Assembly (NCBI GenBank): GCA_040752515.1
Contig: JBFMGQ010000001.1
Span: 1 to 64,000 of the forward strand
Direction: 5' to 3'
DNA: 64,000 nt
From: Tenuifilum sp040752515
Lineage (GTDB): Bacteria > Bacteroidota > Bacteroidia > Bacteroidales > Tenuifilaceae
This document shows positions 44,818 through 54,500 of this stretch, piece after piece. Numbering within the stretch: the stretch's first letter is position 1; each line of letters opens with the position of its first letter. The notes beneath the pieces were generated by a model that saw only the letters and a list, made by a program, of their open reading frames with translations, had not been told where the DNA came from and made no database searches. Position numbers and translations under genes: made by a program.

Positions 44818-45780
44818 TTACGAATTTACAATATACCTAAAAATTATGGTGTAGAACAAGCCTAATAGCATGATAATCTTGCAGAATAGGCTTGCCCTAA
44901 GGTAGTCGGATTTAGATGAAGCAAGCAAAACAGCAAAAAGCAGAACAAAAATGGGAACAACAATAAAGATAACAAAATAAACCAGCGAAACATAATCGAA
45001 TGGCTTGGGCGAAAGCTTAAGCAGATATGCCGAAAAAGCGACAATTAGGGCAATTAGTGTTAGCGCTAAAATGGAAGCAGTAATCAGCTTTGATATTTTG
45101 ACACCATAGTGAACAGGAATGGTGTTACGGCCAAGCGAATTATCGCCTTCAAAATCCTCAATATCCTTAATGATTTCACGGGCAAACGTAAGCATGAAGG
45201 CAAAAAAAGCATAGCCACCAACCCAGTAAATAATCACCTTCATGTTCAGCTGATAAATGAAGATTATATCGCTAAAGGTGCCCAGCATGGGGAACTCAAA
45301 GATAAGGGGGATGAGCGGCACCATGGCCGTTAAAAAGGCAACCACAATGTTACCTATAAAAAGCTGACGCTTATAGATGGTTGAGTAAAACCAAAGCACA
45401 CCGGCAGTAAGGAAAAAGAGCAGCGAAAAAACCGGTCGGCCAATGCGAAACGAGACCATTGTGCCCAGAAATACGCCCAGAACGGTTAAAACCAAATGGA
45501 ACGCAATGGCACCGCGGCGTGTAACCTGTTTTCCCACCACCACCGTTTCGGGATGGTTAATCAGGTCGGCCTTGGTATCAAAGTAATCGTTTATAACGTA
45601 ACCTCCAGCTGCAATAAGCATAGTGGCTAAAACCAAGGCAATAAAATACCCCAGAGGCATCTGTAAATCTAACCCATAGCCTGAAAGTAGGGTATGGATT
45701 AACATATACCTCACCAGAACCATGGTTGCTGCAATTATGAGCAGGTTCTTGAATCGGACTAAGCGCAAGTATTTAAGCAT
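44818..45780 (-). CDS. UbiA-superfamily prenyltransferase (geranylgeranylglycerol-phosphate type)
   Basis: A 320-residue integral membrane protein with about eight helices. The first Asp-rich motif is NDYFDTKADLINHPE, the second REIIKDIEDFEGDNSLGRNT. Together they place it in the UbiA superfamily and near the Bacteroidota enzymes annotated as geranylgeranylglycerol-phosphate geranylgeranyltransferase. A quinone-pathway prenyltransferase is the alternative. It is encoded between kdsC and maf, an order seen in other Bacteroidales. Confidence 0.85.
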   Translation of the reverse strand: MLKYLRLVRFKNLLIIAATMVLVRYMLIHTLLSGYGLDLQMPLGYFIALVLATMLIAAGGYVINDYFDTKADLINHPETVVVGKQVTRRGAIAFHLVLTVLGVFLGTMVSFRIGRPVFSLLFFLTAGVLWFYSTIYKRQLFIGNIVVAFLTAMVPLIPLIFEFPMLGTFSDIIFIYQLNMKVIIYWVGGYAFFAFMLTFAREIIKDIEDFEGDNSLGRNTIPVHYGVKISKLITASILALTLIALIVAFSAYLLKLSPKPFDYVSLVYFVIFIVVPIFVLLFAVLLASSKSDYLRASLFCKIIMLLGLFYTIIFRYIVNS

Positions 45781-45792
45781 GGCAAAAGTTTT

Positions 45793-46323
45793 TTACTGAA
45801 ACCCATTGGCCGAAGGGCCCCATTTGCCGTTGACCCTGAGCACTTGCTCAATAACATCGCGAACGCATCCTTTACCTCCTGCAAAGGTGGATATGTAAGC
45901 TGATATTTGTTGAATTTCAGGAGCGGCATCCCTTGGACAAGTGGGAATCCCAATGCGTTGCATCACCTCAAAATCGGGCAAATCGTCGCCCATGTAAAGG
46001 ATATCGGATAGTTCAAGCCCATACTTGAATCTAAAATCCTCAAGGGCCTCAAGCTTATCGGTTATGCCAAGGTATATATCGGTAACACCCAATCCCAAAA
46101 AGCGCTGCCTTACGGCTTCAGATTTTCCGCCCGAGATGATAGCGACCGGAAAACCTCGCTCAACCGCCACATGAACTGCATACCCATCGCGAGTATTTGA
46201 TGTTCTTAACAATTCGCCCGAAGGGTGAATGATTATAGTGCCATCGGTGAAAACCCCATCAACATCAAAAGCAAAAGCCTTGACCTGACCAAGAAGTTCT
46301 TTAAAATTCTTTTTACCCACCAT
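45793..46323 (-). CDS. kdsC: KdsC-like HAD phosphatase (3-deoxy-D-manno-octulosonate 8-phosphate phosphatase)
   Basis: A 176-residue HAD-superfamily protein without a cap: motif I FDVDGVFTDGTIII, motif II VAIISGGKSEAVRQR, motif III plus IV region YMGDDLPDFEVMQRIG. The length and motifs fit KdsC, which releases phosphate from Kdo8P in lipopolysaccharide core synthesis. It lies 26 bases after the DUF2520 gene in the operon. Confidence 0.88.
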   Translation of the reverse strand: MVGKKNFKELLGQVKAFAFDVDGVFTDGTIIIHPSGELLRTSNTRDGYAVHVAVERGFPVAIISGGKSEAVRQRFLGLGVTDIYLGITDKLEALEDFRFKYGLELSDILYMGDDLPDFEVMQRIGIPTCPRDAAPEIQQISAYISTFAGGKGCVRDVIEQVLRVNGKWGPSANGFQ

Positions 46324-46349
46324 ATAAATTATACTTTGATGAAAGGTTT

Positions 46350-47141
46350 TTAACCCTTTACCGCTTTTGCCAAGTTTTGAATGCTCAAAGATAGCTCTTT
46401 GTATAAATCGGCCAAGCCAATTGCCGATAACATCTGAGCGTGGCGCTCCATGGTTTGCTCATCGTTTCGAATGGCAGGCCCTGTTTGAAAAAGGGCTGGA
46501 TTACCCTCAAACGCTTTCCGAACCGTTTCCTCAACAAGCGGTTTAACTAAATCGAAACTAATTTGATGTTCAGCAGTTAAGCGATAAGCTAGAGCCAGCA
46601 TGTGATTGGTAAAGTTGCATGCAAATACACCAGAAAGGTGCAGCCACTTGCGCTGTTCCGAATCCATTGGCAAAACAATACTTGAAAGGTTTCCAGCCAA
46701 ATGCTTCAATTGCTTAAAAGTTTCATTATCACTAGCCTCAAGGCAAATGGGTATATTATCAAAGGGAATAACTCTGGTACGCGAAAAGGTTTGGAAAGGG
46801 TAAAACACACCATAGCCCTTAGCGCAAATCCCCTCAAAAACCGATACCGGAGTGCTACCACTGGTATGAACAACTATACCGTTAAGCTTAGCCAACTTTA
46901 CAACCACATGGGGAATAACATCATCGGGAAGCGCAACGATATAAATATTTGCATTGGTTTGTAACCGTTCAATAGAATTAATGGGCTCAGCCTCAACCTT
47001 TAATGCAAGCGACTTAGCGCTTTCGATGGTTCTGGAATAAACCTGTTTAATGGGAATCCCAGCATTATGTAAGGCAATGGCCAACGAGGTAGCTAAGTTA
47101 CCTGCACCTATTAAAACTACATTCTGATTCATGTATTGCAT
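46350..47141 (-). CDS. Rossmann-like / DUF2520 domain protein
   Basis: A 263-residue protein. An N-terminal NAD(P)-binding fold (NVVLIGAGNLATSLAIALHN) is followed by NIYIVALPDDVIPHVVVKLA and VVHTSGSTPVSVFEGICAKG, then the all-helical DUF2520 domain (HLSGVFACNFTNHMLALAYR). It resembles ketopantoate- or pyrroline-reductase-type enzymes, but the substrate is unknown. Two ATGs are possible (47141 and 47132, MNQNVVLIGAG); the shorter is at least as likely. It heads the operon DUF2520-kdsC-ubiA-maf-S46 peptidase. Confidence 0.85.
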   Translation of the reverse strand: MQYMNQNVVLIGAGNLATSLAIALHNAGIPIKQVYSRTIESAKSLALKVEAEPINSIERLQTNANIYIVALPDDVIPHVVVKLAKLNGIVVHTSGSTPVSVFEGICAKGYGVFYPFQTFSRTRVIPFDNIPICLEASDNETFKQLKHLAGNLSSIVLPMDSEQRKWLHLSGVFACNFTNHMLALAYRLTAEHQISFDLVKPLVEETVRKAFEGNPALFQTGPAIRNDEQTMERHAQMLSAIGLADLYKELSLSIQNLAKAVKG

Positions 47142-47186
47142 CCCATTAGGTGCATAAAGGTAAGAAAGAAAATTGAAAAGAAGTTC

Positions 47187-47400
47187 GTTAAACGTTAACT
47201 GTTAATCGTGAGCCGTTAAACCGAAGAATTGAGAATATGAAGAAGTTAGAATCCGTTAAACGTGAACCGTCTAAATGTTAAAAGTGAGAATGAGACAGAA
47301 TATGATGGAGTTAGAAGAAGTTAGAGGAAGTTAGAGGAAGTTAGAGGAAAAGTGAACAGTTAAGCCTAAGGAGAATGAGTCGGAATAAATCGGGATAGAC
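47187..47400. repeat. 10-bp tandem repeat element, copy B
   Basis: This copy has four 10-base units (TTAGAAGAAG, TTAGAGGAAG twice, TTAGAGGAAA) at 47311-47350. It shares with copy A (21520-21690) GAAGAATTGAGAATATGA, CAGTTAA preceded by AGGAAAAGTGAA, the TCCGTTAAACGTGA module and GAGTCGGAAT-type sequence. The modules are shuffled between the two copies. Like copy A it sits directly downstream of a minus-strand signalling gene, here the response regulator. Confidence 0.8.
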
Positions 47401-47437
47401 GCTCTTTTACTAACAACTAACAACTGTCAGCGAAACC

Positions 47438-47815
47438 TTAGATTCCCAGCATGCTTTTTACCATACCCGATAGCTTTTCACCGTTAATGGGTTTGGTAAT
47501 GTAAGCATCACAGCCAGCCTCAAGAGCTTTCCTTTCATCGTCAACCATGGCAAAGGCCGTTTCGACAATGATTTTTACATCAGGATTCTTTGCTTTTATT
47601 TGCTTTGTAGCCTCCAAGCCATTAAGCTTTGGCATTTTGATATCCATCAGGATAAGGTCTATATCGGTGTTTTGCTCGAAAAGATTAAGTGCCTCTTCTC
47701 CATTGCGGGCAACAATAAAGTCAGCATCAATACCTTTCAGGTAACTTGTAAGTAAAATTACCGAAATGTTATCGTCATCAGCAACAAGAATCTTATACCT
47801 TTTGGCGTTTACCAT
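47438..47815 (-). CDS. Stand-alone CheY-like response regulator
   Basis: A 125-residue receiver domain: acidic pocket VADDDN, phospho-acceptor Asp 58 in LILMDIKMPKLNGLEATKQI, switch Thr in IVETAFAMVDDERKALEAGC, and Lys in ITKPIN. It has no output domain, so it probably works by protein contact in a phosphorelay or with a hybrid kinase. No kinase is adjacent. It has its own promoter with good -33/-7 spacing. Confidence 0.92.
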   Translation of the reverse strand: MVNAKRYKILVADDDNISVILLTSYLKGIDADFIVARNGEEALNLFEQNTDIDLILMDIKMPKLNGLEATKQIKAKNPDVKIIVETAFAMVDDERKALEAGCDAYITKPINGEKLSGMVKSMLGI

Positions 47816-47848
47816 CCCTTTATGTTAAGGTGAGCCTAAATTGAACAG

Positions 47849-47879
47849 CAAAGTTAAGACGCTTTGAATTATTTCACAA
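47849..47879 (-). promoter_or_regulatory. Bacteroidota-type promoter of the response regulator
   Basis: On the minus strand TTG (47879-47877) is followed after 20 bases by TAACTTTG (47856-47849), an exact TAnnTTTG match with the expected spacing. The -7 element ends 33 bases before the ATG. Confidence 0.5.
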
Positions 47880-47886
47880 GCATAGC

Positions 47887-47921
47887 TAAAAAAAAGAAAA
47901 AGCCGCAGGCATACTGCGGCT
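47887..47921 (-). terminator. Rho-independent terminator of rubrerythrin
   Basis: An 8-bp perfect GC-rich stem (AGCCGCAG with CTGCGGCT), loop GCATA, followed on the minus strand by TTTTTCTTTTTTTTT. It begins 18 bases after the rubrerythrin stop. Confidence 0.85.
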
Positions 47922-47938
47922 CAGAAAGTTACAGAAAA

Positions 47939-48517
47939 TTAATAGTTATTTGCTTTCTCCTCAAAGTAAGCCTGCGGGTGATTGCAGGCAGGGCAATTCT
48001 TTAGGGCTTTCTTACCCTTATGAACATATCCGCACTTGCGACAAACCCATTCAATTTCCTCTTCGCGCTCAAAAACGGTTCCATTTTCAACCCTCTCGAG
48101 GAGTTTACGGTAACGTGCTTCGTGTTCCTTCTCAACCTTTGAAATCATATTAAAAGCAGTAGCAATTTTAGGGAACCCTTCCTCTTCGGCAATCTTGGCA
48201 AATTCAGGGTAGAGACTTGTCCACTCCTCATTTTCTCCTTCTGCAGCAGCACGGAGATTTTCGGCAGTAGTTCCAATTTTGCCGGCTGGGTAAGTTGCAG
48301 TTATCTCAACCATCCCTCCTTCAAGGAATTTAAAGAACTGCTTTGCATGCTGTTCCTCCTGCATGGCAGTTATCATAAAAATCTCAGCTATCTGCTCATA
48401 GCCTTCCTCCTTGGCAACCTTTGAGAAGAAGGTATAACGGTTCTTGGCTTGCGATTCACCTGCAAATGCCTTTAGCAGGTTTTGCTCTGTTCTTGTGCCT
48501 TTGATGCTTTTTTCCAT
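47939..48517 (-). CDS. rbr: Rubrerythrin
   Basis: A 192-residue protein. The N-terminal ferritin-like diiron domain has AFAGESQAKNRYTFFSKVAK, MQEEQHAKQFFKF and a later KVEKEHEARYRKLLERVENG; the C-terminal rubredoxin domain has CRKCGYVHKGKKALKNCPAC. This is the classical full-length form, a cytoplasmic peroxide reductase protecting anaerobes. The gene is monocistronic with a strong terminator. Confidence 0.95.
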   Translation of the reverse strand: MEKSIKGTRTEQNLLKAFAGESQAKNRYTFFSKVAKEEGYEQIAEIFMITAMQEEQHAKQFFKFLEGGMVEITATYPAGKIGTTAENLRAAAEGENEEWTSLYPEFAKIAEEEGFPKIATAFNMISKVEKEHEARYRKLLERVENGTVFEREEEIEWVCRKCGYVHKGKKALKNCPACNHPQAYFEEKANNY

Positions 48518-48577
48518 AGCTTATTGCGATTTAGGTTTTTTGGCATTGCTAAAATAAGCAAAAAATCATAACAAACC

Positions 48578-48609
48578 ATTGTCGCAGCAAAACTAAAAAA
48601 CTAACTTTG
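48578..48609. promoter_or_regulatory. Divergent promoter region, rbr and His-rich/TonB genes
   Basis: On the plus strand TTG (48579-48581) lies 20 bases before TAACTTTG (48602-48609), a complete Bacteroidota promoter for the gene at 48638. On the minus strand TAGTTTTG (48595-48588) also fits TAnnTTTG for rubrerythrin, though without a well-spaced -33. The two would overlap, so one may affect the other. Confidence 0.5.
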
Positions 48610-48637
48610 CGATGTTAATCCGTTAACAAATAAGTTG

Positions 48638-48982
48638 GTGAAAAAGATTAATAAATTGCTAATATCGGTATTCCTGGTGATAATTGCTCTGGGGAACATC
48701 GGTATTTACAGCAATTACAGCCACGTTCACCGAGTTAACGGAAGGTGGGTTGTTCACTCACACCCATACGACACAAAATCCGATAAACAACCCGTTAAAA
48801 GCCATAAGCATAGCTTATCGGAAATAGTTTTACTTGACCAGGCTAAATATTTCAAGGAAAGTCTGCCAAGCCAAGTTTTTCAACTGGAAATCACGGATAC
48901 CGAAAACATAGAAAAAAGTACATGCTACCATCCTGAGGTAGTACTCCTTCTGAGGCCTAACAGGGCACCCCCATTAGTATAA
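48638..48982 (+). CDS. Small histidine-rich exported protein beside a TonB receptor
   Basis: A 114-residue protein using GTG 48638 (MKKINKLLISVFLVIIALGN, a signal peptide or anchor); a TTG three bases earlier adds one residue. The mature part opens with a His cluster, HVHRVNGRWVVHSHPY, then KSHKHSLSE. Seven His in about 40 residues suggests metal binding at the cell envelope. It lies 137 bases before a TonB receptor. I infer a periplasmic or surface metal-binding partner, by analogy with small His-rich proteins seen near such receptors. Confidence 0.65.
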   Translation: MKKINKLLISVFLVIIALGNIGIYSNYSHVHRVNGRWVVHSHPYDTKSDKQPVKSHKHSLSEIVLLDQAKYFKESLPSQVFQLEITDTENIEKSTCYHPEVVLLLRPNRAPPLV

Positions 48983-49119
48983 AGGTTATCCCAATAACGC
49001 TGCTATCAAACCTGCAGTTAATATAAAACTTTGCAGTTTCACAAATAACGTTGTTAGTTAATCCCTTTCTGCAAGGTTCATTGTGTAATATCCGTTTAAA
49101 CATTAAAATTTTCTTATTC

Positions 49120-51519
49120 ATGAAAAAGCATTTACCAATTCTGTTGGGAATATTTCTTTATATTAACCACACTACTTTAAAGGCCAGCGAATTAACCGAA
49201 GTATGCAAGCTAAGCGGAACGGTAGTAAGCAATGGCAAGGCCTTACCTTTTGCAAATGTTATTGTCAAGGGAACCACAATAGGAACGGTAACCGATGAAG
49301 CAGGCAGTTTCTCGCTTTGCGACCTGAAAAAAGGAACCTACACCATTACGTTTAGTGCGATAGGATATAAAACCCTCGAAATAAAAGTTGAGGTTGATGA
49401 TACTGGCAAAAAAAATATTGAAATTGAGTTGCAAGAAGACCTGTTGCAACTCGACGAGGTGGTAGTTTCAGCAGATAGAGGCATGCTCAAGAGAACCCAA
49501 GCCCCGGTAATGGTAAATACCATTGCTCCTGCACTTTTTGCTTCCACACAATCGGTTGTAGTTGGTGAGGCCCTCAACTTTATGCCTGGCCTCAGGCTTG
49601 AGAACGACTGCCAGAACTGCGGGTTCAATCAGGTTCGAATGAATGGGATGGAAGGCCCATACAGCCAAATACTCATCAATAGCCGACCAATTTTTAGTGG
49701 ACTGGCAGGCGTTTACGGATTAGAACTACTCCCGGCAAACATGATCGACCGCGTTGAAGTGGTCCGTGGGGGCGGTTCAGTTCTGTACGGAAGCAATGCC
49801 ATAGCCGGAACAATCAATATCATCCTAAAAGATGCCAATATAAACTCATACGAAATAGGGGCTTCCGGTTCGCTAATTGGAACCGGAATGAGATACTCAA
49901 ATGGGCCGGTAAGCGATTATACCGTAAACTTTAATAACACCCTTGTTGTTTCAAACAACCGAACAGGCATAACCATTTATGGTTTCACGCGCGACAGGAG
50001 TATGTTCGACGCCAATGGCGATGGGTTTTCGGAGTTAGCTCCCATGAGCAACCTAAGTTTGGGCAGTAGATTCTGGCAACGTATTGGCGACAGGGGGAAA
50101 CTTAGTGTTGATATGTTCACCATTCGCGAAAAACGCGATGGTGGTAATAAGCAAGATTTACCTTTGCACGAACGCGATGTGGCCGAAGCGGTAAAACACG
50201 ACATGCGGGCCGGATCGCTCATCTACGAGCGTTATTTTCGACAATTCGACCTGTTGTCAGTATTCGCTTCAGCCCAGTACCTGAAGCGCGATTCGTACTA
50301 CGGGGCTAATCATTCGTTGAGCAGCTATGGGGAATCGTACGATTTTACCTATAACACTGGCATACAGTATAAGGCCCTTGTGGGAATATCAACCTTTACA
50401 ATGGGAACAGAACTTACTGGTAGTAAACTCAGCGATATAAAGTTGGCATACCGCGACTTAAATCATCCTACATTTGATATTGATCCTGCTTCAGGCGACA
50501 CGCTTGGCGTAAACTTTCCACAAGTAGGTAATACAACCGTTTCCGATCAATCGTTACTCACTTCTGGCGTTTTTATTCAGCACGATATGGGAATAGGCAA
50601 GTGGAAAACCTCAACAGGTATTAGAGTTGAACAGTATAGAATTGAGGATTACGCCCACCCCGAAAACGGTGTAAAAAGGGGTATGGTTCTGGTCCCACGC
50701 CTAAGCATAATGTATAATGCCACTCCATGGATGCAAACAAGGCTATCGTACTCGCAAGGCTACCGTGCACCCCAAATATTCGATGAGGATTTGCACGTGG
50801 AAACCTCTGGTGCTCGTCAGGTAATTAACAGGAACGATCCTAATCTTAAACAGGAAACCAGTCACAGCTTCATGTTATCAGCTGACGCAAACCGGGAAAT
50901 GGGGAACTTTTTTATTGGCTTTTTGGCCGAGATTTTTTATACACGCCTTCAAAACCCCTTCTATAATGAGATTGGTGCACCCGACGAGAACGGAACGGTA
51001 ATCTACACCCGCCGCAATGCCACCGATGGTGCTGTAGTGAAGGGGATGAACCTTGAAACCAAAATCAAATCGTTTAAGGACTTTTCACTCACCGCGGGTT
51101 TTACCCTACAGGAATCGCTTTACGATATCCCTCAGGAGTTTAACACCCGGGAGTTCTTTCGCACTCCCAAGCAATATGGCTACCTAATGCTCGACTGGGA
51201 TTTTATGAAAGATTTTTGTCTTTCAGTATCGGGTACCTACACTGGCCCAATGCTTGCCCCCTACTTTGGGCCAAACACCAATCCCGATGTAGGAGAACTC
51301 CGCTCAACCCCTGACTTTTATGATTTAGGGGTAAAGCTAACCTATAACTTCAAGCTCGAGGGTAAAACGCTTCAACTATTCGGTGGAGTAAAGAACATCT
51401 TTAATTCCTACCAAAAGGATTTTGATGTGGGTATTGATAGGGATCCATCCTACATTTACGGCCCTACCTCACCACAAACAATCTATTTTGGCATTAAACT
51501 TGGGAACATGCTGAAATAA
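49120..51519 (+). CDS. TonB-dependent receptor (siderophore/cobalamin/metal-type, FecA/BtuB-like)
   Basis: A 799-residue protein. ATG 49120 yields a signal peptide (MKKHLPILLGIFLYINHTTL); the frame open from 49051 adds a leader without one. A CarboxypepD_reg-like domain follows (GKALPFANVIVKGTTIGTVT), then a plug with QSVVVGEALNFMPGLRLEND, NGMEGPYSQILINSRPIFSG, and GLELLPANMIDRVEVVRGGG with SVLYGSNAIAGTINI. This plug is closer to metal or vitamin receptors than to SusC. NDCQNCGFNQ adds two Cys. The barrel ends with IYFGIKLGNMLK rather than a terminal Phe. The His-rich protein upstream points to a metal or metal complex. Confidence 0.88.
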   Translation: MKKHLPILLGIFLYINHTTLKASELTEVCKLSGTVVSNGKALPFANVIVKGTTIGTVTDEAGSFSLCDLKKGTYTITFSAIGYKTLEIKVEVDDTGKKNIEIELQEDLLQLDEVVVSADRGMLKRTQAPVMVNTIAPALFASTQSVVVGEALNFMPGLRLENDCQNCGFNQVRMNGMEGPYSQILINSRPIFSGLAGVYGLELLPANMIDRVEVVRGGGSVLYGSNAIAGTINIILKDANINSYEIGASGSLIGTGMRYSNGPVSDYTVNFNNTLVVSNNRTGITIYGFTRDRSMFDANGDGFSELAPMSNLSLGSRFWQRIGDRGKLSVDMFTIREKRDGGNKQDLPLHERDVAEAVKHDMRAGSLIYERYFRQFDLLSVFASAQYLKRDSYYGANHSLSSYGESYDFTYNTGIQYKALVGISTFTMGTELTGSKLSDIKLAYRDLNHPTFDIDPASGDTLGVNFPQVGNTTVSDQSLLTSGVFIQHDMGIGKWKTSTGIRVEQYRIEDYAHPENGVKRGMVLVPRLSIMYNATPWMQTRLSYSQGYRAPQIFDEDLHVETSGARQVINRNDPNLKQETSHSFMLSADANREMGNFFIGFLAEIFYTRLQNPFYNEIGAPDENGTVIYTRRNATDGAVVKGMNLETKIKSFKDFSLTAGFTLQESLYDIPQEFNTREFFRTPKQYGYLMLDWDFMKDFCLSVSGTYTGPMLAPYFGPNTNPDVGELRSTPDFYDLGVKLTYNFKLEGKTLQLFGGVKNIFNSYQKDFDVGIDRDPSYIYGPTSPQTIYFGIKLGNMLK

Positions 51520-51532
51520 GTATAAAAATTGG

Positions 51533-51565
51533 AATCCCCCTTGTTTAGGGGGATTTGTTTTTATT
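51533..51565. terminator. Terminator between convergent genes
   Basis: A perfect 8-bp stem (AATCCCCC with GGGGGATT), 7-base loop, followed on the plus strand by TGTTTTTATTT and on the minus strand by CCAATTTTTA. It serves the TonB receptor and possibly the convergent 1147-residue gene. Confidence 0.75.
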
Positions 51566-51596
51566 TAGCCAAATAACTTTCAAAGCAAAACAACCA

Positions 51597-54500
51597 TTAG
51601 GAACCCTTGGTTACCACAATCAACCGTTGAGTTCCATCCATCTTTACATCTAACGGTTTGGGGAATCGAACATGACGGAAGTACGATGTTTCGTTAACAG
51701 CGGGTAAACTATCGAGTAAATCCCAATCGATACGCGAGAATGAGTCGCCGTTGGGAACAGAGCAGTAACCCACATTCATCGAAATCACATTATGGAAGAA
51801 ATGCGAGCCATAGGACGCATCCAGAGGGAAATCCTCAAAGCTGGTTTCAACAATAACCTTTGCGTTGCATATTTGCGACCATGCTACTGGTATTCCTATC
51901 CACCTATCGCGTGTTCCCCAACGCCCAGGCCCTATGAGGATATACTTTTTCCCCTCATCCTCCAGGGTGTTGTTCAGCCATTCCACCTCCTTAGCCATTT
52001 CCAAGGTCATAGCCTTATTGAAGGCTTCGCGACGAATATAAACCACATCGGCTATGGAGGTTAAGTGACCATTTCCCATTGCGTTATTGGAAAGCAAAAT
52101 GGCTTCAGCGCGATTAATAGTATTAATGTCAAGCCTATATTCCTGTGCGCTTGCCATTAATGGTTTTATTTGAAGGAGGAAGAACGATGATTTAAAGTTA
52201 GCATCGCGGTTAAGGTCAACCGCAAACTCAATTTCGCAGGGTGCGCCAAGAGCTTCCTCAACTATATCGAGTATTACATCGATTGTTTGGGCAAGGGGTA
52301 TATAGTTATACTTTAAGATATTGGCAAAGTTCACAACCCTGGGACCCGACTGGCCAATACCTGGAATTAGGGAGGAGTTCTCAGAGCTATATACCGAAGC
52401 ACAATGCTTTAGGGTACCATGGCGTTCGGCATCGTATAGGTCGAGGCGAGCCAGCCCGGCCTCATCGCCAGTGAGCAAATCGTAATCGCACTTACTGAGG
52501 TCAACCGCCAGAAAATCGACCTGCGAATTTTTAATCAAATCCTCTAGGGTGTAGTTTACCAGCGTTGGATATTTGGGGCAAAACCGATACGAACGGCCTC
52601 CCTCCACTACATGTTTACCTAGGCCTATGGCTATATTGGCAAAGCCATCGTCGGGGTTGATATGACCAAACGGATAGTAGTTATGCGATTGAGCCACCCC
52701 GCTGATATGCGGGTAATAGTAATTCTCAAACTTATTGCCAACTACTTCCTGAATGATAACGGCCATTTTCTCATCCTCAACCCTAAGGTTCATGGCCTTA
52801 ATGTAAGCCTTAGCGGTAGGCGAAAACACCGATGCGTAAACCAACTTAATGGCGTTCATCAGCCTCTGGAGCCTTACGCCCCTATCGGGATGAGCATTAG
52901 GAATAAGGTATGTTTCAAATACACCGGCAAAAGGCTGCATTATAGAATCCTCAAGCATTCCTGATGATCGCACAGCTAAAGGCCGGTAGTAGATCTGTAA
53001 AAGGCGGTCGAGCCTAAGCTTAAGCTGATCGGAAAGCTCTGCTTTGAGGAATTGACGCTGGAGCTCTTCAAAGCTTTTACACGAGAAAACCTTTTCGTAT
53101 AGGCCATTACGAGCCATGAAACACTCAAACTCGTTGGTGCCAATTATTGATGTTCGCGGTGTAAGCAGGTTAATACTGGGAGTATACTGAGAGATATCGA
53201 ATGTGTAAAGCAACGTGTTAATAAAAGCAAGCCCTCGACCTTTACCTCCAACTGAACCATCGGCAAGGCTAACAATATTGCTGGAATCAACCTCCCAATT
53301 GGTGTCAAAGCCAACTATCTTACCCCTTCGCTTTTCCTGTCGGTATTTCTTTAAAGTGTTAAGCAGATACTCCCTTATTTCAGCAGGCCCGGAAAAATCG
53401 TCAATTTTTGATGGGTGAATAATACGGGCTACCTGTATCTCGCCACGTGCCGATAGCCACATGGAGAAGTGATTTTTTTGAGCATGGTACAGTAAACTCT
53501 CATCGGGTATGATACGCAAAGCACGCTCAAACTCTTCCATGGTTGTGGCAATGGCAATGGGGTTTCCTGACTCGTCCTTGAAAACAAAATCGCCAAAGCC
53601 TAAATAATTGCTAAGGAAGTTTTTGATATCGTTGAGCAAGCTCTCCGAATTTTTATCGAGGAAAGCAACTTTTAATTGATGAGCAATGGCCTCGTTCGAT
53701 TTTTCGAACGATTGAAGAATTATAGGTAAATCGGGGAGCATTTTGCGGGCGTGCTCAACCAGCCTTACTCCGGCATTTTCATCGAGCTTGCCATCGCGGA
53801 AAAACTTAACGTCCGATATCATGCAAAGCATGTAATCCTTATACCGGGTGAAAAGGTCGATGGCTTCCTCGTAGGTACCAGCTAAAAGTATTTTAGGTCG
53901 AATGCGGATACGCAGCACCTTGTAAAGGTCGTCGGTACTTACATCTTCAATTACCCGTTTGGTTTGATCTAATACAGACCCATAAAGCAGCGGAAGGTAG
54001 CGCGAGTAGTATTTTGGCGAGTCTTCAACCAGCAGGATAACACGGGTTAAAGCTATACGAGTATCGTTTTCGATATTGGCGCGGTCCTCAAGCAACTTAA
54101 TCATTGAGAAGAAGATTTTAGGCTCACCGTTCCAAACAAAAATTCGATCGACACCCTCAATTGAATTTGGATTTTTCTCTATCTCGTTTACAATGATGCT
54201 ATTATTAACAAGCAGGTAGAGGGGAATGTGCTTATACTCGCCCTTAATTCGTGAAGCCATACGCAATGGGGTAACCGTATCGGCGCCCATCATAATGATG
54301 ATAAGGTTAAAGTATCGCTCCTCCAGCTTCTCAAGCGCTTCGTCGAGCGTTGAAACACCGGTTATACGGGGTACGCTTGACAAGCTCAACTTGGAGTACT
54401 CTCCAAGAATATTATCGGTTAGCCTATCCTCGCGCTCAATACTGTATGCATCATAAAGGGTTGAAATGAGTAAAATCTCGTGAACCTTAAATGGCATTAA

